DNA of 64,000 bases, taken from assembly GCA_037142515.1 (NCBI GenBank), contig JBAXAM010000004.1, forward strand, positions 1 through 64,000, in the 5' to 3' direction. The notes under the pieces are model-generated. The model made no database searches. It saw only the letters and a list, made by a program, of their open reading frames with translations, and was not told where the DNA came from. The DNA comes from JBAXAM01 sp037142515 (GTDB lineage Bacteria; Pseudomonadota; Gammaproteobacteria; UBA9339). Numbering within the stretch: the stretch's first letter is position 1; the number at the start of each line of letters is the position of its first letter. The translations under genes were made by a program, and so were the position numbers. This document shows, in pieces, positions 25,143 through 34,516 of the stretch.

Positions 25143-25739
25143 CTAATGCACAAACGCTAAAATTGTTGGCAAACAGTAAGAGATAAAAATGCCGGAGACG
25201 AAACCAAAGACATGGCCTTCCCAGGAGACGTTTTTTTTGGCGCCAGGAAAGAGTGATAAAAATAGCCCGCCAAAATAAAAAAGGCAAAAACCAGCAAGTA
25301 CAATAGTAGTAGCTGTAACGTGAAAGTAAGCTTTGGCAAGTAAATAGCCAAAATAGCCCATAATAAGGCTGCTCGCGCCAATGTGAATGCCGCGTCTACC
25401 AAAGAGCCAAATTAAGATACCACTCAATATAGTTATAGTACCAGACACATAATAAAATATAACCCTGCCTTCGGGCAAAATCAGGTCTGATAACACAAAT
25501 AAAGGTATCGTGTTGAAAAACAAATGATTAAAGTCACCATGAAGCAATGGAGCAAGTATAATTCCTGGTAAGCCGCCCAACTTTCTCGATCGAATACCAA
25601 AAAAATTAAGGCGATATTGCATCATGTGATTAATGATATGTATGAACCACAAAATACTGACAAGTTCCAGGGCGAAAACCGTGTTAACTTTCATGGCTAT
25701 AATTAGGTGATGTATTTCTACGGCAATTTTTTCAAGCAT
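25143..25739 (-). CDS. Rhomboid-family intramembrane serine protease
   Basis: Polytopic membrane protease of about six segments in 198 residues. The catalytic Ser is in IHIGASSLIMGYFG and the catalytic His in EGHVFGFVSG; the L1-loop-type HGDFNHLFFN segment (usual H-x-x-x-x-H-x-x-x-N) is also present. It is compact, with a very short N-terminus. It is divergent from prfA. Substrates are unknown; in bacteria, known roles include cleavage of membrane-anchored proteins. Confidence 0.88.
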   Translation of the reverse strand: MLEKIAVEIHHLIIAMKVNTVFALELVSILWFIHIINHMMQYRLNFFGIRSRKLGGLPGIILAPLLHGDFNHLFFNTIPLFVLSDLILPEGRVIFYYVSGTITILSGILIWLFGRRGIHIGASSLIMGYFGYLLAKAYFHVTATTIVLAGFCLFYFGGLFLSLFPGAKKNVSWEGHVFGFVSGIFISYCLPTILAFVH

Positions 25740-25816
25740 AGCTTCGCCTCACTTACGTTTTTCCACTAAATCTGTATAATACCACGAACCTGAATAAAAA
25801 TTAAGAAACAAAGTCC

Positions 25817-26896
25817 ATGCAATCTTCTATTATTGACAAATTAAGTTTACTGACGAAACGACACCAGGAGGTGGCCGATCTTTTGGCTACCCAAGAGATT
25901 ATTAATGATCAAAATCGATATCGTGAACTATCAAAAGAATATGCACATCTTGAACCAATAGTTACTGCTCTTAAAGAATACAACAGTAATCAACAAAAAA
26001 TAGTAGATGCAGAAACAATGCTGCAAGAAGAGCAAGACGTTGATTTAAAAGCTCTTGCCCAAGAAGAGCTGTTGTGTTTAAAAAATATTCATCAAACTAT
26101 AGAAGCAAGCCTGCAAGCTTTGTTGTTGCCGCGTGATCCGAATGATGAGCGTAATGTTTTCTTGGAAATTCGCGCTGGCGCCGGTGGAGATGAGGCCGCA
26201 ATTTTTGTTGGTGATTTATTTCGTATGTATTCCCATTATGTCGAAGATACCGGATGGAAGATTGAACTTATCAATTCAAGCTCTGGTGAACATGGTGGTT
26301 ACAAAGAAATTATTGCAAGGATTATTGGCAAGGGAGCTTATTCAAAATTAAAGTTTGAATCTGGAGCTCATCGAGTACAAAGAGTTCCGGAGACTGAGGC
26401 GCAAGGACGTATTCATACGTCGACATGTACTGTTGCGGTTATTGCTGAAGCTGATGAAATTGATGATGTAAAAATTAATCCAGTAGATTTAAAAGTTGAT
26501 ACTTATCGTAGTTCGGGTGCTGGTGGACAGCATGTCAATGTTACTGACTCTGCAGTGCGCATTACTCATTTGCCGACAGGAGTTGTGGTTGAGTGTCAAG
26601 ACGAGCGCTCGCAGCATAAAAATCGTGCCAGAGCCATGTCACTTTTGAAAGCTAAGATACTTGCGGCTGAGAGGGAAAAGCAAGCGAAAGAACAGGCAGC
26701 AACGCGGCGTAGTTTGGTTGGAACCGGCGATCGTTCAGAAAGAATTCGTACCTATAATTTTCCTCAGGGGAGGCTTACTGATCATCGGATTAATTTAACG
26801 CTATATCAGCTTGATAAAATTATTGATGGTGATTTAACGCCAGTGATTGAACCACTGATACGTGAGCATCATGCTGATCAGTTAGCAGGAGAGTAA
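25817..26896 (+). CDS. prfA: Peptide chain release factor 1
   Basis: Recognises UAA and UAG stops. The 359-residue length is standard. Visible are the GGQ loop (SSGAGGQHVNVTDSAVRITH), the VPETEAQGRIHTS segment and the C-terminal RTYNFPQGRLTDHRINLT. A TATAAT box at 25775-25780 lies 36 bases upstream. In many gammaproteobacteria prfA is followed by prmC; here kdpA follows after 5 bases, and prmC is not in the window. Confidence 0.98.
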   Translation: MQSSIIDKLSLLTKRHQEVADLLATQEIINDQNRYRELSKEYAHLEPIVTALKEYNSNQQKIVDAETMLQEEQDVDLKALAQEELLCLKNIHQTIEASLQALLLPRDPNDERNVFLEIRAGAGGDEAAIFVGDLFRMYSHYVEDTGWKIELINSSSGEHGGYKEIIARIIGKGAYSKLKFESGAHRVQRVPETEAQGRIHTSTCTVAVIAEADEIDDVKINPVDLKVDTYRSSGAGGQHVNVTDSAVRITHLPTGVVVECQDERSQHKNRARAMSLLKAKILAAEREKQAKEQAATRRSLVGTGDRSERIRTYNFPQGRLTDHRINLTLYQLDKIIDGDLTPVIEPLIREHHADQLAGE

Positions 26897-26901
26897 TTTT
26901 T

Positions 26902-28578
26902 ATGCTTCAAACATGGTTGTTTCAAATAGCAATGTTTTTATTTATTCTTACTGTCATAGCAATTCCTCTTGGCGAATATATGGCAAAAGTTTTTGTTGGC
27001 GAACGAACTTTTTTGTCGCCAATTTTAGTACCTTTTGAAAATTTTCTTTATAAGGTTTTTGGGGTTGATATACACGTAGACATGGATTGGAAAACTTTTA
27101 CGGTGAGTCTTTTGCTCTTTAATTTGGTTGGATTAATTGCTTTATTTTTGTTGCAAGAAGCACAGGGTTTTCTGCCTCTAAACCCAGAAAAGCTTAAGGC
27201 CGTAAGATGGGATACTGCAATTAATGTGGCAATTTCTTTTGTTACCAATACTGATTGGCAACCATATAAGAGCGAAACTACGATGAGCTATCTAACTCAA
27301 ATGTTTGGTTTGGGTTTGCAAAACTTTTTGTCTGCAGCAACGGGTATGGCAGCAGCAGTAGCTCTTATTAATGCTTTTATTCGTAAAAGCACGGTAGGAA
27401 TTGGGAATTTTTGGGTTTATCTTACGCGGTCGCTAATTTATATTTTATTGCCGCTAGCGATAGCGGTGGCGCTGGTTTTGGTGTCACAAGGTTGTATTGA
27501 TAATTTTCATCCATACGTGCACGCACAAACTTTAGAGGGGAAAGAGCAAATAATTGCTCAGGGTCCGGCTGCTTCACAAATAGCTATTAAACATTTGGGA
27601 ACGAGTGGCGGCGGTTTTTTTACTGCTAACTCTGCCCATCCTTATGAAAACCCAACTCCGTTTACCGATTATTTAGAATTACTATCCTTGCTTATAATTG
27701 CCGCAGCTTTTCCGTTTGCTTTTGGGGCTCTTGTAAACAATCGCTCCCAGGGTTGGGCTATATTTGCTGCTATGATGTTTTTGTTTGTTATGGGCCTTAG
27801 TTTTGCTTTGTGGTCAGAACTGCATGGCAATCCTCTGCTAACAAAACTAGGCATACATCACGGTCTTAACATGGAAGGTAAAGAAGAAAGATTTGGTATG
27901 TTGGCTTCGGTCATTTTTGCAAGCGCTGGTACCGCTACCTCAACCGGAGCGATGAATGTTTCGCTTGGTAGTTTGATGCCTCTTACTGGGCTAATTGCCT
28001 TTTTTAATATGGCTATAGGAGGCGTTATTTTTGGTGGTGTTGGTTGTGGGTTTATTGGCATGCTATTTTATGGAATGCTTGCGATGTTTTTGATTGGGCT
28101 GATGATTGGGCGAACCCCAGAAATATACGGTAAGAAACTAGAGCCTTATGAAATGATAATAACAGTTGTTGTTCTTTTTTTGCCGTGTATTGTCCAGTTA
28201 ATTTTTAGCGCAATAGCGGTAACTGTTTTGGGTAACTCGTCTCCTCGTGGATTATCGGAAATAATTTACACTTATGCATCCAGTATGAGCAACAATGGTT
28301 CTACGCTTATGGTATCTGAGTCCAACACCATTTTTTATAACTTAACGACCGGGTTTGTGATGTTGTTTGGGCGCTTCGTCACCATTGTTTGTGCTTTAGC
28401 TATCGCTGGTTCTGTGGCGCAGAAAAAGTTTAATCCACCAACAGCACGTTTTCCAACAGCTAGTCCATTGTTTGTTTTTGTTTTAATTTCCGTGGTGTTA
28501 GTTAATGGAGCGTTAACTTTCTTTCCAGTGTTGGTATTGGGGCCGATATTGGAGCATCTATATATTTATTCTACTTAA
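26902..28578 (+). CDS. kdpA: Potassium-transporting ATPase subunit KdpA
   Basis: K+-selective channel-like subunit of the high-affinity Kdp pump in the inner membrane. The 558 residues contain about ten membrane spans and the four selectivity-filter-like segments, for example SFVTNTDWQPY, LGTSGGGFFTANSAHPYENPTP and the SAGTATSTGAMNV segment. It starts 5 bases after prfA with no room for a separate promoter, so it depends on prfA transcription unless a promoter lies inside prfA. Confidence 0.98.
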   Translation: MLQTWLFQIAMFLFILTVIAIPLGEYMAKVFVGERTFLSPILVPFENFLYKVFGVDIHVDMDWKTFTVSLLLFNLVGLIALFLLQEAQGFLPLNPEKLKAVRWDTAINVAISFVTNTDWQPYKSETTMSYLTQMFGLGLQNFLSAATGMAAAVALINAFIRKSTVGIGNFWVYLTRSLIYILLPLAIAVALVLVSQGCIDNFHPYVHAQTLEGKEQIIAQGPAASQIAIKHLGTSGGGFFTANSAHPYENPTPFTDYLELLSLLIIAAAFPFAFGALVNNRSQGWAIFAAMMFLFVMGLSFALWSELHGNPLLTKLGIHHGLNMEGKEERFGMLASVIFASAGTATSTGAMNVSLGSLMPLTGLIAFFNMAIGGVIFGGVGCGFIGMLFYGMLAMFLIGLMIGRTPEIYGKKLEPYEMIITVVVLFLPCIVQLIFSAIAVTVLGNSSPRGLSEIIYTYASSMSNNGSTLMVSESNTIFYNLTTGFVMLFGRFVTIVCALAIAGSVAQKKFNPPTARFPTASPLFVFVLISVVLVNGALTFFPVLVLGPILEHLYIYST

Positions 28579-28591
28579 TGGATAGTTTAAT

Positions 28592-30646
28592 ATGCGTACA
28601 AGTATGTTGTGGAACACTAAATTTATTTTTCCTGCCATTCGGCAGGCTTTTATTAAACTTAATCCTCTAAAATTATGGCACAACGTGGTCATGTTTGTTG
28701 TGGAAATTGGTGCAGTTATTACTACGATTATTGCTGCTTTAAGTTTTTTTGCCAAAGACCAGCCATTTTTTATTTTTGGTTTGCAAATTAGCCTTTGGCT
28801 TTGGTTTACGGTTTTATTTGCTAATTTTGCTGAAAGTTTAGCTGAGGGTAAGGGCAAGGCTCAAGCTGAATCACTGAAACAAAACCGGAGTGAAATTTAT
28901 GCGCAAAAAATAATTTCTGATGCTGATGACAAAGACGATAAAGTAGAGTTAGTTCCAGCATTAATGCTTAAGAAGGGTGATGTTGTCATTATTAGTGACG
29001 GCATGATGATTCCATCTGATGGTGAAATTATTGAGGGCATCGCCTTAGTTGATGAATCTGCTATTACTGGAGAATCTGCTCCTGTAGTGCGCGAATCTGG
29101 GGGCGATAAAACAGGGGTGACCGGTGGTACTAAAGTGCTTTCTGGAAAAATTAAGGTTGAAATTAAAGCTAATGCCGGTGAAACCTTTCTTGATCAAATG
29201 ATTAGCATGATCGAAAGCTCTAAGCGACAAAAAACACCAAATGAAATTGCGCTGGAGGTTTTTTTGTTTGGATTAACAGTTTTGTTTGCTGTGGTGACGG
29301 TAACGTTGGCAGTATTTGGCGCCTTTATGCATGTTGAAATTCCTATTACTATTTTGGTTGCATTATTGGTGTGTTTAATCCCAACTACTATAGGGGGGTT
29401 ATTGCCAGCCATTGGTATTGCTGGTATGGATCGATTGTTGGCTCATAATGTTATTGCTTTAACTGGGCGTGCAGTTGAAGCAGCTGGTGATGTTAACGTG
29501 GTGTTGTTAGATAAGACAGGAACAATTACTCTTGGCAATCGGTTAGCAACCGCTTTCATTGTTGCTCCTGGGGTTACCGAAGAAGAGTTGGCTCGTTTTG
29601 CCATGTTGTCTTCGCTTGCTGACGATACGCCAGAAGGGCGCAGTATTGTAGTTTTAGCCAAAGAAAAATTACAAATTCGTGGTCGCGATATACGCTCGCC
29701 AGTCGGAGCAAAATTTATTGAGTTTAGAGCCGAAACACGCATGAGTGGTATCGATATTAACGAGGTGCAAATTCGTAAAGGAGCAGCTGATGCGATCGAG
29801 AATTTTGTTAAGCAGAGAAAAATCAAGTTTCCTGAAGAAGTAAAAAAGGATGTAGAAAAAGTTGCTCGAGAAGGTGGAACGCCATTGGTTGTTGCTGACC
29901 AAGATATGGTATACGGAGTTGTCTATCTTAAGGATGTATTGAAAGAAGGAATTCGTGATAGATTATTACAATTGAAAAATATGGGTATTGCTTCAGTAAT
30001 GATTACTGGTGATAATCCATTAACAGCAGCAACGATTGCTGTAGAAGCGGGTGTTAGTGATTTTATAGCTAAAGCCACTCCTGCGATGAAAATGGAGCGT
30101 ATTAAAAAATATCAGCAAGACGGCTATATGGTGGCGATGATTGGTGATGGTACTAATGACGCTCCGGCGCTAGCCCAAGCAGATTTGGCTGTAGCAATGA
30201 ATGCTGGTACCCAGGCAGCAAGGGAAGCTGCCAATATGGTAGATTTAGATTCAACACCAACCAAGCTGCTTGATATTGTTGAAATCGGTAAGCAAATTTT
30301 GATTACTCGAGGTGCTCTTACTACATTTAGCATTGCTAATGATGTTGCCAAATATTTTGCGATTATTCCAGCGCTATTTATTTCTAAATGTCCAATATTA
30401 AACGTTTTGAATGTTATGCATCTTGCAAGCCCACATAGCGCGATTATGTCAGCAGTAATTTTTAATGCGATTGTAATACCGTTGTTGATTCCGTTAGCAT
30501 TAAGCGGGGTTAAATATAGACAAGCTTCAGTGACTTTTCTTTTGCGGAAAAATTTATTGGTTTATGGTCTTGGTGGTTTGTTATTGCCTTTTATTGGTAT
30601 AAAACTAATTGACATGGGTATCGTTTGGCTTCGAATTATAGGGTAA
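28592..30646 (+). CDS. kdpB: Potassium-transporting ATPase ATP-binding subunit KdpB
   Basis: P-type ATPase subunit energising K+ uptake. The 684 residues include the phosphatase motif TGES, the phosphorylation site DKTGT, the hinge GDGTNDAPAL and the expected membrane helices. All residues needed for catalysis look intact. It lies 13 bases after kdpA and 6 before kdpC. Confidence 0.98.
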   Translation: MRTSMLWNTKFIFPAIRQAFIKLNPLKLWHNVVMFVVEIGAVITTIIAALSFFAKDQPFFIFGLQISLWLWFTVLFANFAESLAEGKGKAQAESLKQNRSEIYAQKIISDADDKDDKVELVPALMLKKGDVVIISDGMMIPSDGEIIEGIALVDESAITGESAPVVRESGGDKTGVTGGTKVLSGKIKVEIKANAGETFLDQMISMIESSKRQKTPNEIALEVFLFGLTVLFAVVTVTLAVFGAFMHVEIPITILVALLVCLIPTTIGGLLPAIGIAGMDRLLAHNVIALTGRAVEAAGDVNVVLLDKTGTITLGNRLATAFIVAPGVTEEELARFAMLSSLADDTPEGRSIVVLAKEKLQIRGRDIRSPVGAKFIEFRAETRMSGIDINEVQIRKGAADAIENFVKQRKIKFPEEVKKDVEKVAREGGTPLVVADQDMVYGVVYLKDVLKEGIRDRLLQLKNMGIASVMITGDNPLTAATIAVEAGVSDFIAKATPAMKMERIKKYQQDGYMVAMIGDGTNDAPALAQADLAVAMNAGTQAAREAANMVDLDSTPTKLLDIVEIGKQILITRGALTTFSIANDVAKYFAIIPALFISKCPILNVLNVMHLASPHSAIMSAVIFNAIVIPLLIPLALSGVKYRQASVTFLLRKNLLVYGLGGLLLPFIGIKLIDMGIVWLRIIG

Positions 30647-30652
30647 GAACAT

Positions 30653-31204
30653 ATGCAAAAATTAGCAATATCTCTTCGGGTTTTTATTGCCTACGCTGTT
30701 TTATTTGGGTTGGTTTACCCGTTTTTTATTATGGGGATTGGTTGTGTAATATTTCCACACAGAGCAAATGGTAGTTTGCTTGTGCTCAATGATAAGATTA
30801 TTGGTTCGACACTAATTGCGCAAGAGTTTGCCTCCCCCAAATATTTTCATAGTAGATTTTCTGCAATTAATTTGGAGCCTTCCAGCAAAAAATTGCTTGA
30901 TTTGGCTAAGGAACGTATTCAACAAATAAGATTAGAAAATGAATTGTCTGCAAATTCTCGATTACCCGCTGATATGGTGCTTGATTCTGCTAGCGGCTTG
31001 GATCCCAATATTTCTTATGCCAATGCCATGCTTCAATTACACCGGGTAGCCAAGTATCGTGAGCTTTCAGAGGATAAAGTCAAAAGATTAATTCGCGCCA
31101 ACATCACTCATGATTTTGTTGGGGTTTGGGGGCGAGAGGGAGTTAATGTATTAGAGCTTAATTTAGCATTGGATGAGATATCACTTGCTGGGCGTAAAAC
31201 ATGA
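30653..31204 (+). CDS. kdpC: Potassium-transporting ATPase subunit KdpC
   Basis: Single-span accessory subunit that stabilises the KdpABC complex. The 183 residues show the N-terminal helix ending in CVIFPHRANGSL, then YFHSRFSAI and the later SASGLDPNISYANAMLQ segment typical of KdpC. Its stop overlaps the kdpD start by 4 bases (ATGA), indicating translational coupling. Confidence 0.97.
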   Translation: MQKLAISLRVFIAYAVLFGLVYPFFIMGIGCVIFPHRANGSLLVLNDKIIGSTLIAQEFASPKYFHSRFSAINLEPSSKKLLDLAKERIQQIRLENELSANSRLPADMVLDSASGLDPNISYANAMLQLHRVAKYRELSEDKVKRLIRANITHDFVGVWGREGVNVLELNLALDEISLAGRKT

Positions 31205-33153
31205 CAATTATAGATCAAACAAAAGATATTGATGATGTTTTAAAAAACCCTCCAGTTGAGTTTAGTGAAGAAGCTAAACGCGGAAGCCTGAAAATTTTTC
31301 TTGGTTATTGTGCTGGTGTTGGTAAAACTTATCGTATGTTGCAAGACTCTATAGTTAATAAACGCAACGGTGTTGATGTAGTAATTGGTATTGTAGAAAC
31401 CCATGGTCGAACGGATACCGAAGTATTGGTAAGTGAATTCGAAATAGTTCCGCGTAAAAATATTGAGTATTCTGGCATTACTATAAGTGAAATGGATTTA
31501 GACGCTCTGTTAGTGAGACGTCCTCAAGTGGTTTTGGTAGATGAGCTAGCTCATACTAATATTCCCGGTTCGCGACACACGAAGCGTTACCAGGATGTTG
31601 AGGAGTTGCTTAATGCTGGTATTAATGTTTATTCCACGCTTAATATTCAACATATTCAAAGTTTGGTCGATGTTGTTTATCAAATTACTAGTATTAAAGT
31701 TGAAGAGATTATTCCTGACCGTATTTTGGATTTGGCAATTGAAGTTGAGTTGGTTGATTTGTCGCCAGAAAAGCTGCAACAACGATTGGTCGAAGGAAAA
31801 GTATATATTCCGCAAAAAGCCAAGCAAGCAATGGAAAAGTTTTTTAAAAAAGGAAATTTACTTGCGTTGCGCGAATTATCATTAAAATATACGGCAAAAC
31901 GCGTTGATAGCGACTTGCTTTCTTATCGTGAAAAAGAAGATATTTTGAGCGTTTGGCCCATAGAATCAAAATTATTAGTTGGTATTAGTTCAAATAAGAT
32001 TACCGAAAAATTATTACTACTTGCTCATCGCATGGCTATAGAGCTTGAAGCTGAGTGGTATGCAGTGCATGTTGAGTCATTGCAGCAAGTACAAGAAACA
32101 GAAAAAACACGCAGTCAGCTCTATCGCAATATTCATTTGGCCGAAGAACTGGGAGCCAGGGTCGTTTCACTTAGCGGCAATAATATTGCAGATGAAATTA
32201 TTCAATTTGCCAAACGCAAGAACATTAATTTAATTATTACTGGTTTATCGCAGAGACCGCATTTGCAAGAGCTCATAAGGGGTTCGGTTTTAAATGAATT
32301 AGTAAAAAAAGCCAGTCCTATTAATTTATTGGTTGTAGGCGATGATTCGCGTGGCGCGCCACCGACAGCGCAGCAGGTAACAAAAAAATTAAAAGCTAAG
32401 CCATTTTTTTATGGTTTTCTTAGCGTAGCTGTAGTGTTACTGTTTAGTTGGTTTTTTCAAAAATGGATTTCGGCGCACAATCTAATAATGCTGATGCTAT
32501 TGCCGACTATTGTGTCTGGAATTTTATGGGGCACGTCGGTTGGATTAGTTACCTCGGTGCTTGCTTTGGGTTTGGTTGATTTCTTTTTTATTACGCCGAA
32601 TTTTTCGCTTGGTCTCACTGATGCTCGCTATTTAACTGATATGGTGCTTTTTATTTTAATTGTTTTTGGCGTAAGTTGGGTTGGGAGAATGATACGTTGG
32701 CGTGCCGAAAGCGCCAGACATCGGGAGCGATTTATTTATGCTCTTTATAATTTTGGGCGCGAAATCATGGGCGCTGAAAGTTTTAATGATATTTTGAACC
32801 GCGCAGTGCGCGGCGTGGTTGAGGCTTTTGATAGTGATATTGTAATTCTTTTGCCTGGAACATCAGGAGCTCTTGAGTTAACGGCTAAAAGTAGGATAGA
32901 TTTAGAACTAAACGAAATGGAAAAAGCTGTTGCCACCTGGGTTTATAAAAACGGAAGGCATGCGGGTAAGGGAACGAATACACTATCTTCTGCCAAGTGG
33001 TACTATGTTCCACTTAATATCCGTGAAAATATTTTGGGTGTTATTTGTTTAATGAAATTAGAAGTAGACAAAACTTTTTCTCCAGAACAAAAGCGTTTGC
33101 TTGAATCGTTTGCGAGCATGGTTGCGTTGGCGTTGTCGAGAGCTAATAAATAA
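31201..33153 (+). CDS. kdpD: KdpD sensor lacking the histidine-kinase domains
   Basis: The N-terminal KdpD domain (about residues 25-235, with Walker A-like YCAGVGKTYRML and the VDELAHTN segment), a Usp-like domain (about 258-380), four closely spaced membrane helices (about 400-500) and a GAF domain (about 515-645) are present. The protein then stops at residue 650. E. coli KdpD is about 890 residues; the missing part is the HisKA and HATPase kinase core. Only 18 bases separate its stop from the next gene, so there is no downstream kinase remnant, and kdpE is absent from the locus. It cannot act as a normal kinase; it may be a direct sensor of pump state or partner an orphan kinase. Truncated KdpD forms are known in other bacteria. 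Confidence 0.92.
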   Translation: MTIIDQTKDIDDVLKNPPVEFSEEAKRGSLKIFLGYCAGVGKTYRMLQDSIVNKRNGVDVVIGIVETHGRTDTEVLVSEFEIVPRKNIEYSGITISEMDLDALLVRRPQVVLVDELAHTNIPGSRHTKRYQDVEELLNAGINVYSTLNIQHIQSLVDVVYQITSIKVEEIIPDRILDLAIEVELVDLSPEKLQQRLVEGKVYIPQKAKQAMEKFFKKGNLLALRELSLKYTAKRVDSDLLSYREKEDILSVWPIESKLLVGISSNKITEKLLLLAHRMAIELEAEWYAVHVESLQQVQETEKTRSQLYRNIHLAEELGARVVSLSGNNIADEIIQFAKRKNINLIITGLSQRPHLQELIRGSVLNELVKKASPINLLVVGDDSRGAPPTAQQVTKKLKAKPFFYGFLSVAVVLLFSWFFQKWISAHNLIMLMLLPTIVSGILWGTSVGLVTSVLALGLVDFFFITPNFSLGLTDARYLTDMVLFILIVFGVSWVGRMIRWRAESARHRERFIYALYNFGREIMGAESFNDILNRAVRGVVEAFDSDIVILLPGTSGALELTAKSRIDLELNEMEKAVATWVYKNGRHAGKGTNTLSSAKWYYVPLNIRENILGVICLMKLEVDKTFSPEQKRLLESFASMVALALSRANK

Positions 33154-33171
33154 TTTAAATAAGGAAGATAT

Positions 33172-33795
33172 ATGAAAAAAAACATCTTTATTTTAGCTAT
33201 TATTTCAGTATTGATTTTTATGATTTGTGGTTGTAAACAGAAAGAAACAGAGGATAAAGAGACTATGAAAACAGCAGTTAATGGGGTTTTATCAGGACAA
33301 GAAAATTTATTTGCAAAATATAGGACCGCCATTATTAAAACTAATTATGGCGATATTACAGTAGAGCTTTATGGTAATGATTCACCAATTACGGTGAACA
33401 ATTTTTTAAATTTAGCAAGTCAAGGTTTTTATAACAACACTAAATTTCATCGTGTTATTAAGGATTTCATGATTCAAGCTGGTGATCCAAACAGTCGCGA
33501 TAAAGACATCAGTACCCATGGCACCGGTGGTCCTGGATATAGATTTATGGACGAGATAAATAGCCATAAATTAGTTCGCGGTAGTTTAGCCATGGCTAAT
33601 GCTGGAGCAGATACTAACGGCTCACAATTTTTTATCGTTACTAAAACGGCTACCACATGGCTTGATGGCAAGCACACCAACTTTGGCCTAGTTACATCTG
33701 GCATGGTTACTGTGAGCAAGATTGAAAATGTGTCTGTTGATACCAATGATCATCCGATCGATGATGTGATTATTGAGAGCATTGAGTTGAAGTAA
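33172..33795 (+). CDS. Lipoprotein cyclophilin-type peptidyl-prolyl isomerase
   Basis: Proline isomerase helping protein folding in the cell envelope. A lipoprotein signal (MKKNIFILAIISVLIFMICG-C) places a lipidated Cys at residue 20. After a short linker the cyclophilin fold follows: KTNYGDITVELYGNDSPITVNNF, FHRVIKDFMIQAGDP and the active-site region GSLAMANAGADTNGSQFFI. The 207 residues fit a small bacterial cyclophilin plus leader. It lies 18 bases after kdpD and is convergent with the GNAT gene. Confidence 0.93.
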   Translation: MKKNIFILAIISVLIFMICGCKQKETEDKETMKTAVNGVLSGQENLFAKYRTAIIKTNYGDITVELYGNDSPITVNNFLNLASQGFYNNTKFHRVIKDFMIQAGDPNSRDKDISTHGTGGPGYRFMDEINSHKLVRGSLAMANAGADTNGSQFFIVTKTATTWLDGKHTNFGLVTSGMVTVSKIENVSVDTNDHPIDDVIIESIELK

Positions 33796-33797
33796 AA

Positions 33798-34508
33798 TTA
33801 CAACCAAAAATGGTAAAAGTTTTCGATTTTTTCTTGGTGGAAATTACATTTTTCGTAGAGGCGGCAAGCGGGGATATTTGCTTTTTGTGTTACAACTTGA
33901 GCATGAGAAAATCCTGATTCAATAAAATAAGTTTGTGCCGCACGAACTAGTTTAGTGCCAAAGTTTTTACCTCTAAAATTAGCATTAATTGCGAGGAGCC
34001 CAATGTCTCCTCTGCTGTTTTTCGTTCCAAGCGTTACCATGCCAACAATTTTATTGTTATTACGAATTATCAGTACTCTGCTGGCGATCGAGCCATTAAT
34101 AGAGTTTTCAATCCATACATGATAAAGTTTAAGAAATAATTCTTTTGGAAAATTCGGATCAGTGTTGAAATGTGAATAAGTACCGGCTTGAATAGCTAAT
34201 TGCTCTAATTCAATTTCAATATGTTCACAGACCTCAATTTCAGGCGCAACAGATTGCAATGGATTTAATGTTTTTAGATCAAGTAAATATGTAATATGTT
34301 CGCTACCAAAAATCCCTTCTAGTTTTTTCGCTGCTTGTTGTGATTTTTCATCAGTACTGTCAGAGGGCCAGTAGACTAAGCGTATTTTTTGTTTGCGCAG
34401 TTCGTTGAGTATTGTTTGTGTTTTTATAAAAGATAGTTGGGGCGATAAAATTTTGGCTACTTTAAAGCCGAAAAGTTCAGTATCAAGTTCTAATAATTTG
34501 TAATCCAT
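33798..34508 (-). CDS. GNAT-family N-acetyltransferase (WecD-like)
   Basis: 236-residue acetyltransferase. The N-terminal half (LLELDTELFGFKVAKI) resembles dTDP-fucosamine acetyltransferase WecD and its relatives; the C-terminal GNAT core has the acetyl-CoA loop NFRGKNFGTKLV and the end VVTQKANIPACRLYEKCNFHQ. The substrate is unclear, and no sugar-nucleotide genes are adjacent. It is 8 bases downstream of PBP1A and probably cotranscribed with it, so a cell-envelope role is plausible. Confidence 0.8.
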   Translation of the reverse strand: MDYKLLELDTELFGFKVAKILSPQLSFIKTQTILNELRKQKIRLVYWPSDSTDEKSQQAAKKLEGIFGSEHITYLLDLKTLNPLQSVAPEIEVCEHIEIELEQLAIQAGTYSHFNTDPNFPKELFLKLYHVWIENSINGSIASRVLIIRNNNKIVGMVTLGTKNSRGDIGLLAINANFRGKNFGTKLVRAAQTYFIESGFSHAQVVTQKANIPACRLYEKCNFHQEKIENFYHFWL

Positions 34509-34516
34509 AAGGTTAT

